Source: CADEEL01 sp050246475 (GTDB lineage: Bacteria > Pseudomonadota > Alphaproteobacteria > Caulobacterales > Aquidulcibacteraceae). From it: a stretch of DNA of 64,000 nt. The stretch's first letter is position 1, and each line of letters opens with the position of its first letter. A program made the translations under genes and the position numbers. Below are positions 33,263 to 40,670 of the stretch, piece after piece. The notes under the pieces were generated by a model that saw only the letters and a program-made list of their open reading frames with translations, did not search any database and was not told where the DNA came from. The DNA lies in NCBI GenBank assembly GCA_050246475.1, contig JBFWVZ010000003.1:434001-498000 (forward strand), given 5' to 3'.

Positions 33263-35638
33263 CTAGAAGACAGCGCGCAGTGTCAGCGTGACCGAAGGCG
33301 AGGAATTCTCGCGCTCCACCTCGAACGCATCGATCTCATTGTTGATCATCGCGTCGGCGATGGCGCCGGCGCTGTCGCCGTCATAGCCGCGCTCTGCTTG
33401 GATGCTGTCTGCGTCGAGCAGGTTGAAGCCCGTCAGGCGCATGACGACGTTCTCGCCGAAGCGATGCTCGACGAACGCTTCCAGATTGCCGTCGTACCAT
33501 TGCTCTTCGATCTCGCCGAGGAACGTCGAAACCGAGCGGCCCTGGCGCTGATACGAGAAGCCGAAACTTGTGTTCCAGGACGGGATGTTGTGCGTGATCC
33601 CGTAATTGTACACGTACTCAGGCTGCGCGTTGAAGCGCGACTCGATGCCCGTCACCGGATCGGTGCGCTCGGAATCGAGGTTGGTGTAGTTGAAGAAGAC
33701 GCCGGTGTTCGGCAGGCCGATGAAATCGAGCGGCGTCGAGAGATCGACTTCCCAGCCCCACACGCGCCCATCGCCGGTGTTCTGGTAGGTGAAGAACTGC
33801 CCATCGCCCTCGCCCGAGCAGCCGGGCGGGCACGTTGCGACCAAGCTGATCAGATCCTCGATCTGGCGCTCGAAGATGTTGAAGCCGATCACGCCGCGCC
33901 GGCCGATGCGGTGTTCATAGCCGATATCCCAGCCGATCGCGGTCTCGAACCCGAGGCCAGGATTGCCGACCGTGATGTCTTCGTCGCCGGGAGATTCATC
34001 GTCCTCGAACGGCACGAGTTGATTGAGGCCGGGGCGGCGCACGGTGCGCGCCGCGCTCATGCGAAGCTGGCCGTTCTCGCCGATCGCCCATTGCAGGTGG
34101 GCGCTGGGATTAAACTCCGTCGAATCGGATTCCGAGTTCGTGCCGTCCGGCAGCGAGGCTTCCGTCTCCGTGTGCTCCATCCGGATGCCCGCCTGGAACG
34201 TGAGCGATTCCGAAAGCTGAAGCTCCGTCAGCATGAAGGCGTCGAAGCGCCGCTCTTCATAATTGAAGACGCCGCTGCCGAGCGTCACCTCATCGTCCGG
34301 CCCGTCGAAGGCGCCGTCCTCATCGTCATCCTCGAAAAGACGTTGCGAATAGTCGCGCGTCTTCAAGCGGCCGACCGCGCCGATGCGGAACTCGAACCCA
34401 TGCAAGCCGATGCGCTGTGCGAAATCGTCGGAGTTGAATGTGAATGCGCCGTCGAGGTGATACTCGTTGTCCTCGGTCTCGATCAGTTCGAGTTCGACGG
34501 GGATCGGCGTCTCCTCCTCGAAGTCGGTCGAATCCGTTTCTTCGGTGAAGCGCGAATAACGGAACTCGCTCTCGAACGACCAGCCCGGCGTCAATTGCCC
34601 TTCATAGAGCACCGAGCCGCCGATGTTCTGCTGCAGAATGTTCGTCAGCTGCGATTCGAATTCCGGCCCTTCCCAGTCTTCGTTCGTCACGTCGCCGTCA
34701 TCGTTGCCGTCGCCGTCGTCACGCTCGAAGATTTGGCCGTCTTCGGTTTCTTCCCGGTCGGTGCGGACGAAGAAGCCGTCGAAGCGGAGGCTATGGCCGG
34801 GGCGGAAATCCCACGTCACGTCGCCGTTGAACGAAAGGTCGAAGCTTTCGCGGGTATCGATCTGATCGCTGTGCTCGACCGCCGCCGTCGAAAGTGGATC
34901 GGTGGGATCGAACGCGTCCGGCTCGAAGAGGTCGAGCCCGTTGAACGACGAGCCGAAGCCCGGCGACGTGTCGTCGAACACCTGCTGATCGAGGATTTTC
35001 ACGTTGTAGCGCTGCTGCACATCGATCGTCGCCGACCAGGCGAGCGTGCGCTCCTCGTTGCGATCCGAATACGAAAGCGCGCCGAGACCAGTATAACGCT
35101 CATTGTCGATGTTGTAGTTGACGCCCGCGCGCGCGATCACGCCCGGCGGCAGGCTCATGCCGTCGCGCAGGATGATGTTGATCGTGCCGCCGACGCCTTG
35201 GCTGTCGATGTCCGCCGATGGCGAACGCACGATCTCGACGCGATCGATGATTTCAGCGGGAATGCGATCGACGAACACCGTGCGGTCGTTGCCGGCGCCG
35301 GGAATGGGCCGGCCGTTGACGAGCACTTGCGTGAAGCCTTCGCCCAGGCCGCGCAGCTGCGGCGCGTCGCGCTCGCCGATGTCGCTCGTGAACGCCACGC
35401 CCGGCACGCGCGCGAGCTGATCGCCCACGGAGAGCGGCTCGAACTGCGCGAAGAATTCCTGCCCGTACACAAGCTCCGGCGCGACCGTGTCGGTCCGGTT
35501 CCGGTATTGGATCTCGCCCGTGATGATGATGTCTTCGAGCTCTTGCGGCTCGGCCTCTTGGGCCATCGCCATCCCAGGCGCCGCCAAGCATGACGTGACC
35601 AAAAGCGCCTTGAGCGCCGCCCTGCGCAGTCCACGCAT
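33263..35638 (-). CDS. TonB-dependent receptor beside the phytase gene
   Basis: The 791-residue outer-membrane protein starts at ATG 35638 with GGAGGGG 7 bases upstream and has a signal peptide ending at GMAMAQEA. The plug domain (residues 25-150) shows LEDIIITGEI, VPGVAFTSDIGERDAPQLRG and DIDSQGVGGTINIIL. The barrel is long, very rich in Asp and Glu, and ends in SVTLTLRAVF. It is not a siderophore-type receptor. It is divergent from the phytase gene across 220 bases and faces the iolG pair, so a phytate or inositol-phosphate ligand is proposed. Receptor-phytase pairs of this kind are known in alphaproteobacteria. Confidence 0.88.
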   Translation of the reverse strand: MRGLRRAALKALLVTSCLAAPGMAMAQEAEPQELEDIIITGEIQYRNRTDTVAPELVYGQEFFAQFEPLSVGDQLARVPGVAFTSDIGERDAPQLRGLGEGFTQVLVNGRPIPGAGNDRTVFVDRIPAEIIDRVEIVRSPSADIDSQGVGGTINIILRDGMSLPPGVIARAGVNYNIDNERYTGLGALSYSDRNEERTLAWSATIDVQQRYNVKILDQQVFDDTSPGFGSSFNGLDLFEPDAFDPTDPLSTAAVEHSDQIDTRESFDLSFNGDVTWDFRPGHSLRFDGFFVRTDREETEDGQIFERDDGDGNDDGDVTNEDWEGPEFESQLTNILQQNIGGSVLYEGQLTPGWSFESEFRYSRFTEETDSTDFEEETPIPVELELIETEDNEYHLDGAFTFNSDDFAQRIGLHGFEFRIGAVGRLKTRDYSQRLFEDDDEDGAFDGPDDEVTLGSGVFNYEERRFDAFMLTELQLSESLTFQAGIRMEHTETEASLPDGTNSESDSTEFNPSAHLQWAIGENGQLRMSAARTVRRPGLNQLVPFEDDESPGDEDITVGNPGLGFETAIGWDIGYEHRIGRRGVIGFNIFERQIEDLISLVATCPPGCSGEGDGQFFTYQNTGDGRVWGWEVDLSTPLDFIGLPNTGVFFNYTNLDSERTDPVTGIESRFNAQPEYVYNYGITHNIPSWNTSFGFSYQRQGRSVSTFLGEIEEQWYDGNLEAFVEHRFGENVVMRLTGFNLLDADSIQAERGYDGDSAGAIADAMINNEIDAFEVERENSSPSVTLTLRAVF

Positions 35639-35727
35639 CGAACTTCCCCTCCGCTTGTCCCCTGGCCGCCGCGCAGCCTGGGCCGGAGCCTTATCGGCCC
35701 TGTTTGACACTTCGATGATACGAACGA

Positions 35728-35758
35728 AAATTCTAACATGCAACGGAAATAGAATTTC
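35728..35758. promoter_or_regulatory. Inverted repeat and RpiR-like motif between receptor and phytase
   Basis: AAATTCTA (35728-35735) and TAGAATTT (35750-35757) are exact reverse complements separated by 14 bases. Inside and overlapping the right arm is GGAAATAGAATTTC (35745-35758), the GGAA-N6-TTTC form also found before iolC and iolG. Its place in the divergent 220-base region suggests joint control of receptor and phytase with inositol catabolism. Confidence 0.5.
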
Positions 35759-35858
35759 TCTTGCACGAGTGTCGCGCCCCTGTAACTTCGGCGCCGCACC
35801 TTTGAAAAGCATAGGTTCGCCAAGGCCGAAGGCCGGCGATTTCGGGGAGGATGGGAGA

Positions 35859-37931
35859 ATGGCGAAGGCTTGGACACGCTGGTTGATGGCTTCCGCGGCC
35901 GTTGCGGCGGGCGGCTGCGCCACGACTCAGGCGCCCGAGGCGCTGGCCCCGGCGGCGCCTGCCCCCCTGCCGATCGTGGCGCCCGCGTTGGAGACGGCGC
36001 CGAGCGTTCAGATGGCGGTGAACAGCGCCGTCATCGCCCTCAATGAAACAGGCGCGCCGGCGATCATCGGCACGGGCGAAGAAGGCGGGCTTGAGCTTTA
36101 CGGCCTCGACGGCGCGCGCACCGCGTCGGTTCCCGCCGGCGCCGCCGTCGGCATCGATGTTCGTTACGATGTGCCCTTCGCGGGCCGCGCAGCGACCGTC
36201 GCCGCGGCGCTCGATGCGCAAACCAATTCGCTGCGCTTCTACGAACTCGCGAACGGCGCGCTGACTGAGCGCAGCGCTCGCGCCGTGCCCGTCAATTTCG
36301 GCGGCGAGAGCCTGTGTCTCTATCGCTCGCCGCGCGATGGCGGGCTCTACGCATTCGCCTTGGGCGGCGCGGGCGAGATCACGCAGTACATGATCTTCGA
36401 CGCGGGCAATGAGCGGCTCGACGCGCGCCTGGTGCGTCAGCTGCGCGTGGCCTCTGAAGCGGCCTATTGCGCCGCGGACGATCGCTCCGGCGCGCTCTAT
36501 GTCGCGGAGCAAGGCGTCGGTCTCTGGCGCTTCGACGCCGATCCCGAGGCCGAGGTCGTGCCCGCGCTGATCGACGCCGCGCGCCTCGGGCGCATCGACG
36601 GCGAGATCGGCGGCGTCGCGCTCTATGACGGCGGCGAAGGCGCGCGCTACCTCATCGCCTCCAACGCCACCGCCAGCAATTTCCACGTCTATGATCGTTC
36701 GCGCGACGACGCCTTCGTCGGCTCCTTCACCGTCTCCAATGCAACGGCGCCAATCGAAGAAGGCGCCGGCCTCTTCGCGCTCTCCATGCCGATGGGCGAG
36801 CGCCTCCCCGCCGGCGCGCTTGTCATCGCCAACGAAGGCGCCGGAAATTACGCGCTCGTTTCATGGGCGAATGTCGCACAAGCGCTCAACCTCGCCGCTG
36901 GGACGGCGCAAGATCCGCGCACGCCGATCCCCTCCGACATCGCCGTTGTGCACGCGACGGTGGAGACCCGCCCCGTCGAGACCGATGGCGACGCCGCCGA
37001 CGATCCCGCCGTCTGGGTCGATCCCACGAATCCCGCGCGCAGCCTCATCATCGGCACGCAGAAGCAATCCGGGCTTTACGTGTATGACATGAGCGGCGCG
37101 GTCGTTCAGTTCCTGCCCGATGGGCGGATGAACAATGTCGATCTGCGCTACGATTTCCCGCTCGGCGGTGCGCGCGTCGCGCTCGTGGCGGCCAGCAACC
37201 GCACCAGCGATTCCATTGCGCTCTACCGCGTCGATCCCCAAGCGCGCCGCCTCGTCAATGTCGCGGACGGCGTCCAGGAGACAGGCTTCGTCGATCCCTA
37301 TGGCCTGTGCATGTACCGCAGCGCCCAAAGCGGGCGCTTCTACGTGTTCGTCAACGACAGCGAGGGCGCAATGCGCCAGTGGGAGCTGAGCGACGCCGGC
37401 AATGGGCGCGTGCGCACGAACCTGGTGCGCTCTTTCGCGTTCGGCGGGCAATCGGAAGGCTGCGTCGCGGACGACGAAACCGGTGTGCTCTACGTCGCCG
37501 AAGAAGATGTCGGCCTCTGGCGCATGGGCGCGGAGCCCGAAGCAGGCGATGCGCGCACCTCGATCGCGACCGTCGAAGCCAATTCGGCTCTCGCCGACGA
37601 TCTCGAAGGCGTCGGCATCTACGATCTGGGCGGCGGGCGCGGCTATCTCGTCGTCTCGAGCCAAGGCAACAATTCCTACGCCGTGTTCGATCGCCAGGGC
37701 GAAAACCGCTATATCGGCTCCTTCGCCGTCGTTGCCGACGCGGCGCGCGGCATCGACGGCATCTCGGAGACGGACGGGCTCGAAATCATCTCCGTGCCCA
37801 TGGGCCCCGGCTTCCCGCACGGCGCGATGATCGCGCAGGATGGGCGCAACATCTCCCCGCCGGAATTCCAGAACTTCAAACTGGTGCCTTGGGAGCGCAT
37901 TGCCGGAGCGCTCAATCTCGAAGTGCGCTGA
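35859..37931 (+). CDS. Dual-domain beta-propeller phytase lipoprotein
   Basis: The 690-residue protein starts at ATG 35859 with GGGAGA just upstream. The lipobox AAGGC puts the lipid on C20. The C-terminal propeller (about 345-690) has the phytase signature DGDAADDPAVWVDP (376-389), GTQKQSGLYVYD, ASNRTSDSIALYRVD and EEDVGLWRM, the calcium and phosphate-binding segments. The N-terminal propeller (about 40-340) repeats the layout (EQGVGLWRFDADPE) but lacks the DxDDPAxW motif. This is the known dual-domain arrangement in which the incomplete N-domain raises activity. It would release phosphate from phytate outside the cytoplasm, leaving lower inositol phosphates for uptake. Confidence 0.92.
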   Translation: MAKAWTRWLMASAAVAAGGCATTQAPEALAPAAPAPLPIVAPALETAPSVQMAVNSAVIALNETGAPAIIGTGEEGGLELYGLDGARTASVPAGAAVGIDVRYDVPFAGRAATVAAALDAQTNSLRFYELANGALTERSARAVPVNFGGESLCLYRSPRDGGLYAFALGGAGEITQYMIFDAGNERLDARLVRQLRVASEAAYCAADDRSGALYVAEQGVGLWRFDADPEAEVVPALIDAARLGRIDGEIGGVALYDGGEGARYLIASNATASNFHVYDRSRDDAFVGSFTVSNATAPIEEGAGLFALSMPMGERLPAGALVIANEGAGNYALVSWANVAQALNLAAGTAQDPRTPIPSDIAVVHATVETRPVETDGDAADDPAVWVDPTNPARSLIIGTQKQSGLYVYDMSGAVVQFLPDGRMNNVDLRYDFPLGGARVALVAASNRTSDSIALYRVDPQARRLVNVADGVQETGFVDPYGLCMYRSAQSGRFYVFVNDSEGAMRQWELSDAGNGRVRTNLVRSFAFGGQSEGCVADDETGVLYVAEEDVGLWRMGAEPEAGDARTSIATVEANSALADDLEGVGIYDLGGGRGYLVVSSQGNNSYAVFDRQGENRYIGSFAVVADAARGIDGISETDGLEIISVPMGPGFPHGAMIAQDGRNISPPEFQNFKLVPWERIAGALNLEVR

Positions 37932-37934
37932 GCA

Positions 37935-37979
37935 ATCCCCCGCTCGCCGCGCGGCGGCGCTTGATGGGGGGTGGGGGAT
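37935..37979 (+). terminator. GC-rich hairpin after the phytase gene
   Basis: ATCCCCC (37935-37941) and GGGGGAT (37973-37979) can close a stem around an inner CGCCGC-GCGGCG hairpin. It begins 4 bases after the phytase stop and ends 20 bases before the tRNA gene. No T-run follows. Confidence 0.55.
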
Positions 37980-37998
37980 CGCATAAGTCCGCCCGCAC

Positions 37999-38089
37999 GG
38001 AGACGTGGCCGAGCGGCTGAAGGCACTCCCTTGCTAAGGGAGCATACCTTAACCGGGTATCGAGGGTTCGAATCCCTCCGTCTCCGCCA
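37999..38089 (+). tRNA. tRNA-Ser(GCU)
   Basis: The acceptor stem GGAGACG (37999-38005) pairs with CGTCTCC (38079-38085); the discriminator is G38086 and CCA is encoded at 38087-38089. The anticodon arm CTCCC-TTGCTAA-GGGAG gives anticodon GCT at 38033-38035, reading AGC/AGU serine codons. The long variable arm and the T-arm GGGTTCGAATCCC are as expected for a type II serine tRNA. The gene is intact. Its last 14 bases are repeated at 56027-56040, marking it as the insertion site of the island that follows. Confidence 0.97.
38076..38089 (+). other. attL: left attachment repeat in tRNA-Ser 3' end
   Basis: CTCCGTCTCCGCCA is the last 14 bases of the tRNA gene including CCA. The identical 14-mer ends the island at 56027-56040. 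The flanking bases differ on both sides, so 14 bases is the exact repeat length. Confidence 0.85.
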
Positions 38090-38510
38090 GCCAAAGTCGA
38101 TTTTCACTATATAAATCAATCATTTAGCCTTCAGTTCGCCGGTCGTTTTTCATGCTACCCATGGCCCTACCCACGTCGTCGCCCTTGCGGGGCCCGCCCA
38201 GGGGCGGGCGCGTCGGCCGCCCCGCGAACCCAGGGGTGGTCGGGCAACGCCGCCCACGGCCCGCTAAATCGCCCTCAGGGGCTTTTGGCAGGGGGGCCGG
38301 GCATGGCCCGAAGGCGCGCTCGGCCAACGGCTTCGGGCCACTCGTGACGGGCGCGCGCGTTTGATCACGTAGGCGCACGCTCACGCCTGAGGGCCCAATG
38401 GGCCCTCACATCGCGGCCCATCATTTTGGTTGACTAGTTTTCACGAGTGCAGCTGAGCCCACAGCGCTCTGATCGATGACTTTTTCACGCTCGCATGCGA
38501 TACACATTCC
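38090..38510. other. Non-coding GC-rich island edge with strong hairpins
   Basis: No convincing gene is seen in these 420 bases. Two exact hairpins stand out: GCCCGCCC-AG-GGGCGGGC at 38192-38209 and TGAGGGCCC-AAT-GGGCCCTCA at 38388-38408. Between them the sequence is extremely G/C-rich with several shorter palindromes. An 86-codon frame on the minus strand (38124-38384) exists but looks like composition. The segment may be an end, transfer or replication region of the island, or a transcription barrier; none of these is shown. Confidence 0.5.
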
Positions 38511-38840
38511 ATGCGTTCGTTGTTCGCGGCGGTGCTCTGTCTGGCGCTCGGCTCGTTGCCGCTCTCGTCGGCGCTCGCGCAGGACGCTGCCAATGACTCC
38601 GTTCCGACCATGTCGTGCCACGATCAGAACGGCGGATCGGCCGGTGGCGATGAAGCGCCAAACGAACGGATGAAGGAGTGCGCTGATCATTGCTTGTCGC
38701 GCGTGAACGGCCCAATCGCGCTTGTTCGTTTGTCCGGGCCGTCGTTTTTGAACTCGGTGCCCAGCGAGCCGACGCAGTTCCTGTTGCCGGCGAGCCCCCA
38801 CGATCGTGATCCGCCCGAACCCCCGCCGCCGCGCCCGTGA
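38511..38840 (+). CDS. Small exported protein of the metal-resistance region, unknown function
   Basis: The 109-residue protein has a clear signal peptide (MRSLFAAVLCLALGSLPLSSALA|QDA). The mature part contains possible metal-ligand groups MSCHDQN and MKECADHCLSR and ends in a proline-rich tail (PPEPPPPRP). I do not recognise the family. It is the first gene of a rightward run of small periplasmic or membrane proteins that ends with a CusF-like protein, so a role in periplasmic metal handling is inferred from position and from the Cys/His content. No clear ribosome-binding site is visible before the ATG. Confidence 0.6.
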   Translation: MRSLFAAVLCLALGSLPLSSALAQDAANDSVPTMSCHDQNGGSAGGDEAPNERMKECADHCLSRVNGPIALVRLSGPSFLNSVPSEPTQFLLPASPHDRDPPEPPPPRP

Positions 38841-38905
38841 GCTGAACCCGCGCGTGCGTGCGCCCGTTTGGCGCGCTGACATACCTCAAGATCAAGGCTG
38901 CTAAA

Positions 38906-39556
38906 ATGCGATCACACGCATTCGCCGCGTTTGTCGCGGCGGGCGCCGCGCTGGCGCCAACCAATAGCGTTGCACGACCGGTGACTTATCCGGGCGGCAG
39001 CATGGGCATGTTTGAACACCGTGATGAAAACACGATGGCCGAGACGATGCTAACGCTCACGCCGACCCTCGCGATCGGTTGGCATGACGAATGGGATGGT
39101 GAGGGCGATTGGCAATTCCATGGACCGATGATCGCCGGCTTGGCCAAACGCTGGAACATGCCCGGCGCCCAGGCCAACATCTTCTGGATGGCGGGAGCCG
39201 GTGTCGCCTTCGACGACGTCGCGTCGGCGGGCGGCGATAGCGCGCCGGCCGGCTATATCGGCGTTGAAGCGGATTGGGAGAACAGACGGTTCTACACTCT
39301 GTATCAAGCGCGCGGATTTTGGGCTGAGGACATCGACAGCACGTTCTCACAACGGCTTCGTTTCGGGATTGCACCCTACGTGGCGGAGGCGGGCGCGCTG
39401 CATACCTGGGCGATTCTTCAGATCGACCACGAACCCGAAGAAGACGACCCGATCTCGGTAACGCCTCTCGTCCGTTTCTTTCAAAACACAACCCTTGTCG
39501 AAGCTGGCGTTTCACTCGATGGCGACGCGTTCGCCAGTGTGATGATCTATTTCTAA
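38906..39556 (+). CDS. Probable outer-membrane beta-barrel protein, metal-region associated
   Basis: The 216-residue protein starts at ATG 38906 (MRSHAFAAFVAAGAALAPTNSVA, a signal peptide); an upstream in-frame start at 38858 would spoil it. The mature protein alternates polar and aromatic residues in short strands (MLTLTPTLAIGWHDEWDG, RFYTLYQARGFW, RLRFGIAPYV) and ends in a terminal phenylalanine (FASVMIYF), as outer-membrane barrels do. Histidines and methionines are frequent near the N-terminus (SMGMFEHRDENTMAETM). I know similar proteins only from metal-resistance islands, without a defined function. Confidence 0.6.
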   Translation: MRSHAFAAFVAAGAALAPTNSVARPVTYPGGSMGMFEHRDENTMAETMLTLTPTLAIGWHDEWDGEGDWQFHGPMIAGLAKRWNMPGAQANIFWMAGAGVAFDDVASAGGDSAPAGYIGVEADWENRRFYTLYQARGFWAEDIDSTFSQRLRFGIAPYVAEAGALHTWAILQIDHEPEEDDPISVTPLVRFFQNTTLVEAGVSLDGDAFASVMIYF

Positions 39557-39568
39557 GGATGATGCATC

Positions 39569-39904
39569 ATGACAATGCTCAAGACCCTTTTCCTCGCGTT
39601 CCTCGTCGTACTGAGCGCCCCTATCGTTGCCACGGCCCAAGACAGATCGGCTCGAAATGCCCCGATTGCGGCCGACGTCGAAGTTTCGGTGAATGGGCTG
39701 GTCTGCGATTTCTGTGCGCAGGCGATTGACCGCAGCTTTCGACGGCATCCGGAGGTGAACGCCGTTCGGGTCGATCTGACTGCCCGGTTGGTCTCCATCG
39801 ACTTCAGGCCAAATCAAAACCTCGATGATGGCGCCATTCGCGACATCGTCACGCGTGCGGGATACACGGTGACAGGCATCCGCCGCACGGCCGCCGCGAG
39901 ATGA
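39569..39904 (+). CDS. Periplasmic heavy-metal-associated (MerP-like) protein
   Basis: The 111-residue protein has a signal peptide (LFLAFLVVLSAPIVATAQ) and one HMA domain (residues 37-105). Its metal site is C46-D-F-C49 in VNGLVCDFCAQAI, a CxxC like that of MerP and copper chaperones. The loop DLTARLVSIDFRP is also HMA-like. It would bind a soft metal ion in the periplasm and hand it to a partner. Its stop overlaps the ATG of the next, MerT-like gene (ATGA), the same pairing as merT/merP but in the opposite order. Confidence 0.82.
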   Translation: MTMLKTLFLAFLVVLSAPIVATAQDRSARNAPIAADVEVSVNGLVCDFCAQAIDRSFRRHPEVNAVRVDLTARLVSIDFRPNQNLDDGAIRDIVTRAGYTVTGIRRTAAAR

Positions 39905-40290
39905 GGAGCGAACCCTTCTCCTGGCGCGACACCGCTGTGCCGGTGCTCGCGCTCTTCGGTTCGACGGCGACGTTGGTGTGTTGCGCGTTGCCGGCACTGT
40001 TCGTCGCCATTGGGATGGGCGCGGTCGTCGCGGGGCTTGTTTCCGCCGTGCCGCAAATTACTTGGCTGTCGGAGAACAAGGCTCTGGTGTTCGGCGTGTC
40101 GGCTGCCCTCATCATCCTTGCTGCTGGGCTCCAATGGCATAACCGCAACGCTCCGTGCCCGTCCGATCCCGTAGCAGCGCGTGCCTGCAGAAGGCTGCGC
40201 GGCGCTTCAAATGTCGTGCTGGCAATAGCCGCCGTCGCATGGTGCATCGGCGCCTTCTTCGCGTTCTTCGCGGCCCAACTACTTTTCTAG
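39901..40290 (+). CDS. MerT-like inner-membrane metal transport protein
   Basis: The 129-residue protein has three hydrophobic segments: about 12-32, 34-62 and 98-122. The first contains the vicinal pair LVCCALPALFVAIGMG, similar to the CC of mercury importer MerT. A second cysteine pair (APCPSD, ARAC) lies in the loop between helices. The start overlaps the stop of the HMA gene, so the two are coupled. No merA reductase is present, so import of mercury would be pointless. The protein may serve another soft metal or work with the efflux genes that follow. Confidence 0.65.
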   Translation: MRSEPFSWRDTAVPVLALFGSTATLVCCALPALFVAIGMGAVVAGLVSAVPQITWLSENKALVFGVSAALIILAAGLQWHNRNAPCPSDPVAARACRRLRGASNVVLAIAAVAWCIGAFFAFFAAQLLF

Positions 40291-40318
40291 AAACGCACTC
40301 ATTCACTGGAGGTCAAAC

Positions 40319-40654
40319 GTGCAGATTTCTCTCTTTGCAGCTTTTGCACTCGCTCTCGGCCTAAGCGCCTGCGCGCCGCCACCCGAGCGACCCGCTGCGG
40401 AAGAGACCGCTACTCCCGCAGAAGCGGCTACTCCCGCCACCGTAAGTTCGCGCGGCATCGTGGTGACCGTCACCCGAGAACACGGCGCCATCACAATTCA
40501 ACATGAAGCCATACCGGAGTATGGCATGGGCGCCATGACCATGGAGTTCACGGTCGCCGATGCAGCCAGTCTTGAAGGCATTCAGCCTGGCGACAGCGTT
40601 CGGTTCGAGTTGAGCGGCCCGCTCGACATCGCTTCGCTTTCCAAGATCGAGTAG
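40319..40654 (+). CDS. CusF-like periplasmic copper/silver-binding lipoprotein
   Basis: The 111-residue protein starts at GTG 40319 with GGAGG 6 bases upstream. A lipobox LSAC gives lipid on C18, followed by a Pro/Ala/Glu linker. The C-terminal domain (45-111) is a small OB-fold like CusF: ITIQHEAIPEYGMGAMTMEF carries the His and two Met residues of the Cu(I)/Ag(I) site, and GDSVRFEL follows. CusF delivers metal to RND pumps, which suits the nearby Czc-type pump. It ends the small-protein run and faces the convergent CDF gene 16 bases away. Confidence 0.82.
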   Translation: MQISLFAAFALALGLSACAPPPERPAAEETATPAEAATPATVSSRGIVVTVTREHGAITIQHEAIPEYGMGAMTMEFTVADAASLEGIQPGDSVRFELSGPLDIASLSKIE

Positions 40655-40670
40655 GCGGAACGCGGGTGAC

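Noticed and set aside
33398..35593. A 731-codon open frame on the plus strand opposite the TonB receptor
   Set aside because: It mirrors the receptor gene, has a composition-driven sequence (Arg/Asp/Val-rich, no domains), and the receptor has signal peptide, plug and barrel motifs.
35639..35858. A Pho box in the receptor/phytase intergenic region
   Set aside because: Only one CTGTAAC half-site (near 35785) was found, with no second copy at the 11-base spacing needed.
38124..38384. An 86-codon minus-strand frame in the GC-rich island edge
   Set aside because: Pro/Gly/Arg-rich sequence without a ribosome-binding site; the segment is dominated by hairpins.
39569..40290. A mercury resistance (mer) operon
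   Set aside because: Only MerP-like and MerT-like proteins are present; there is no MerR or MerA, and the metal could be another one.
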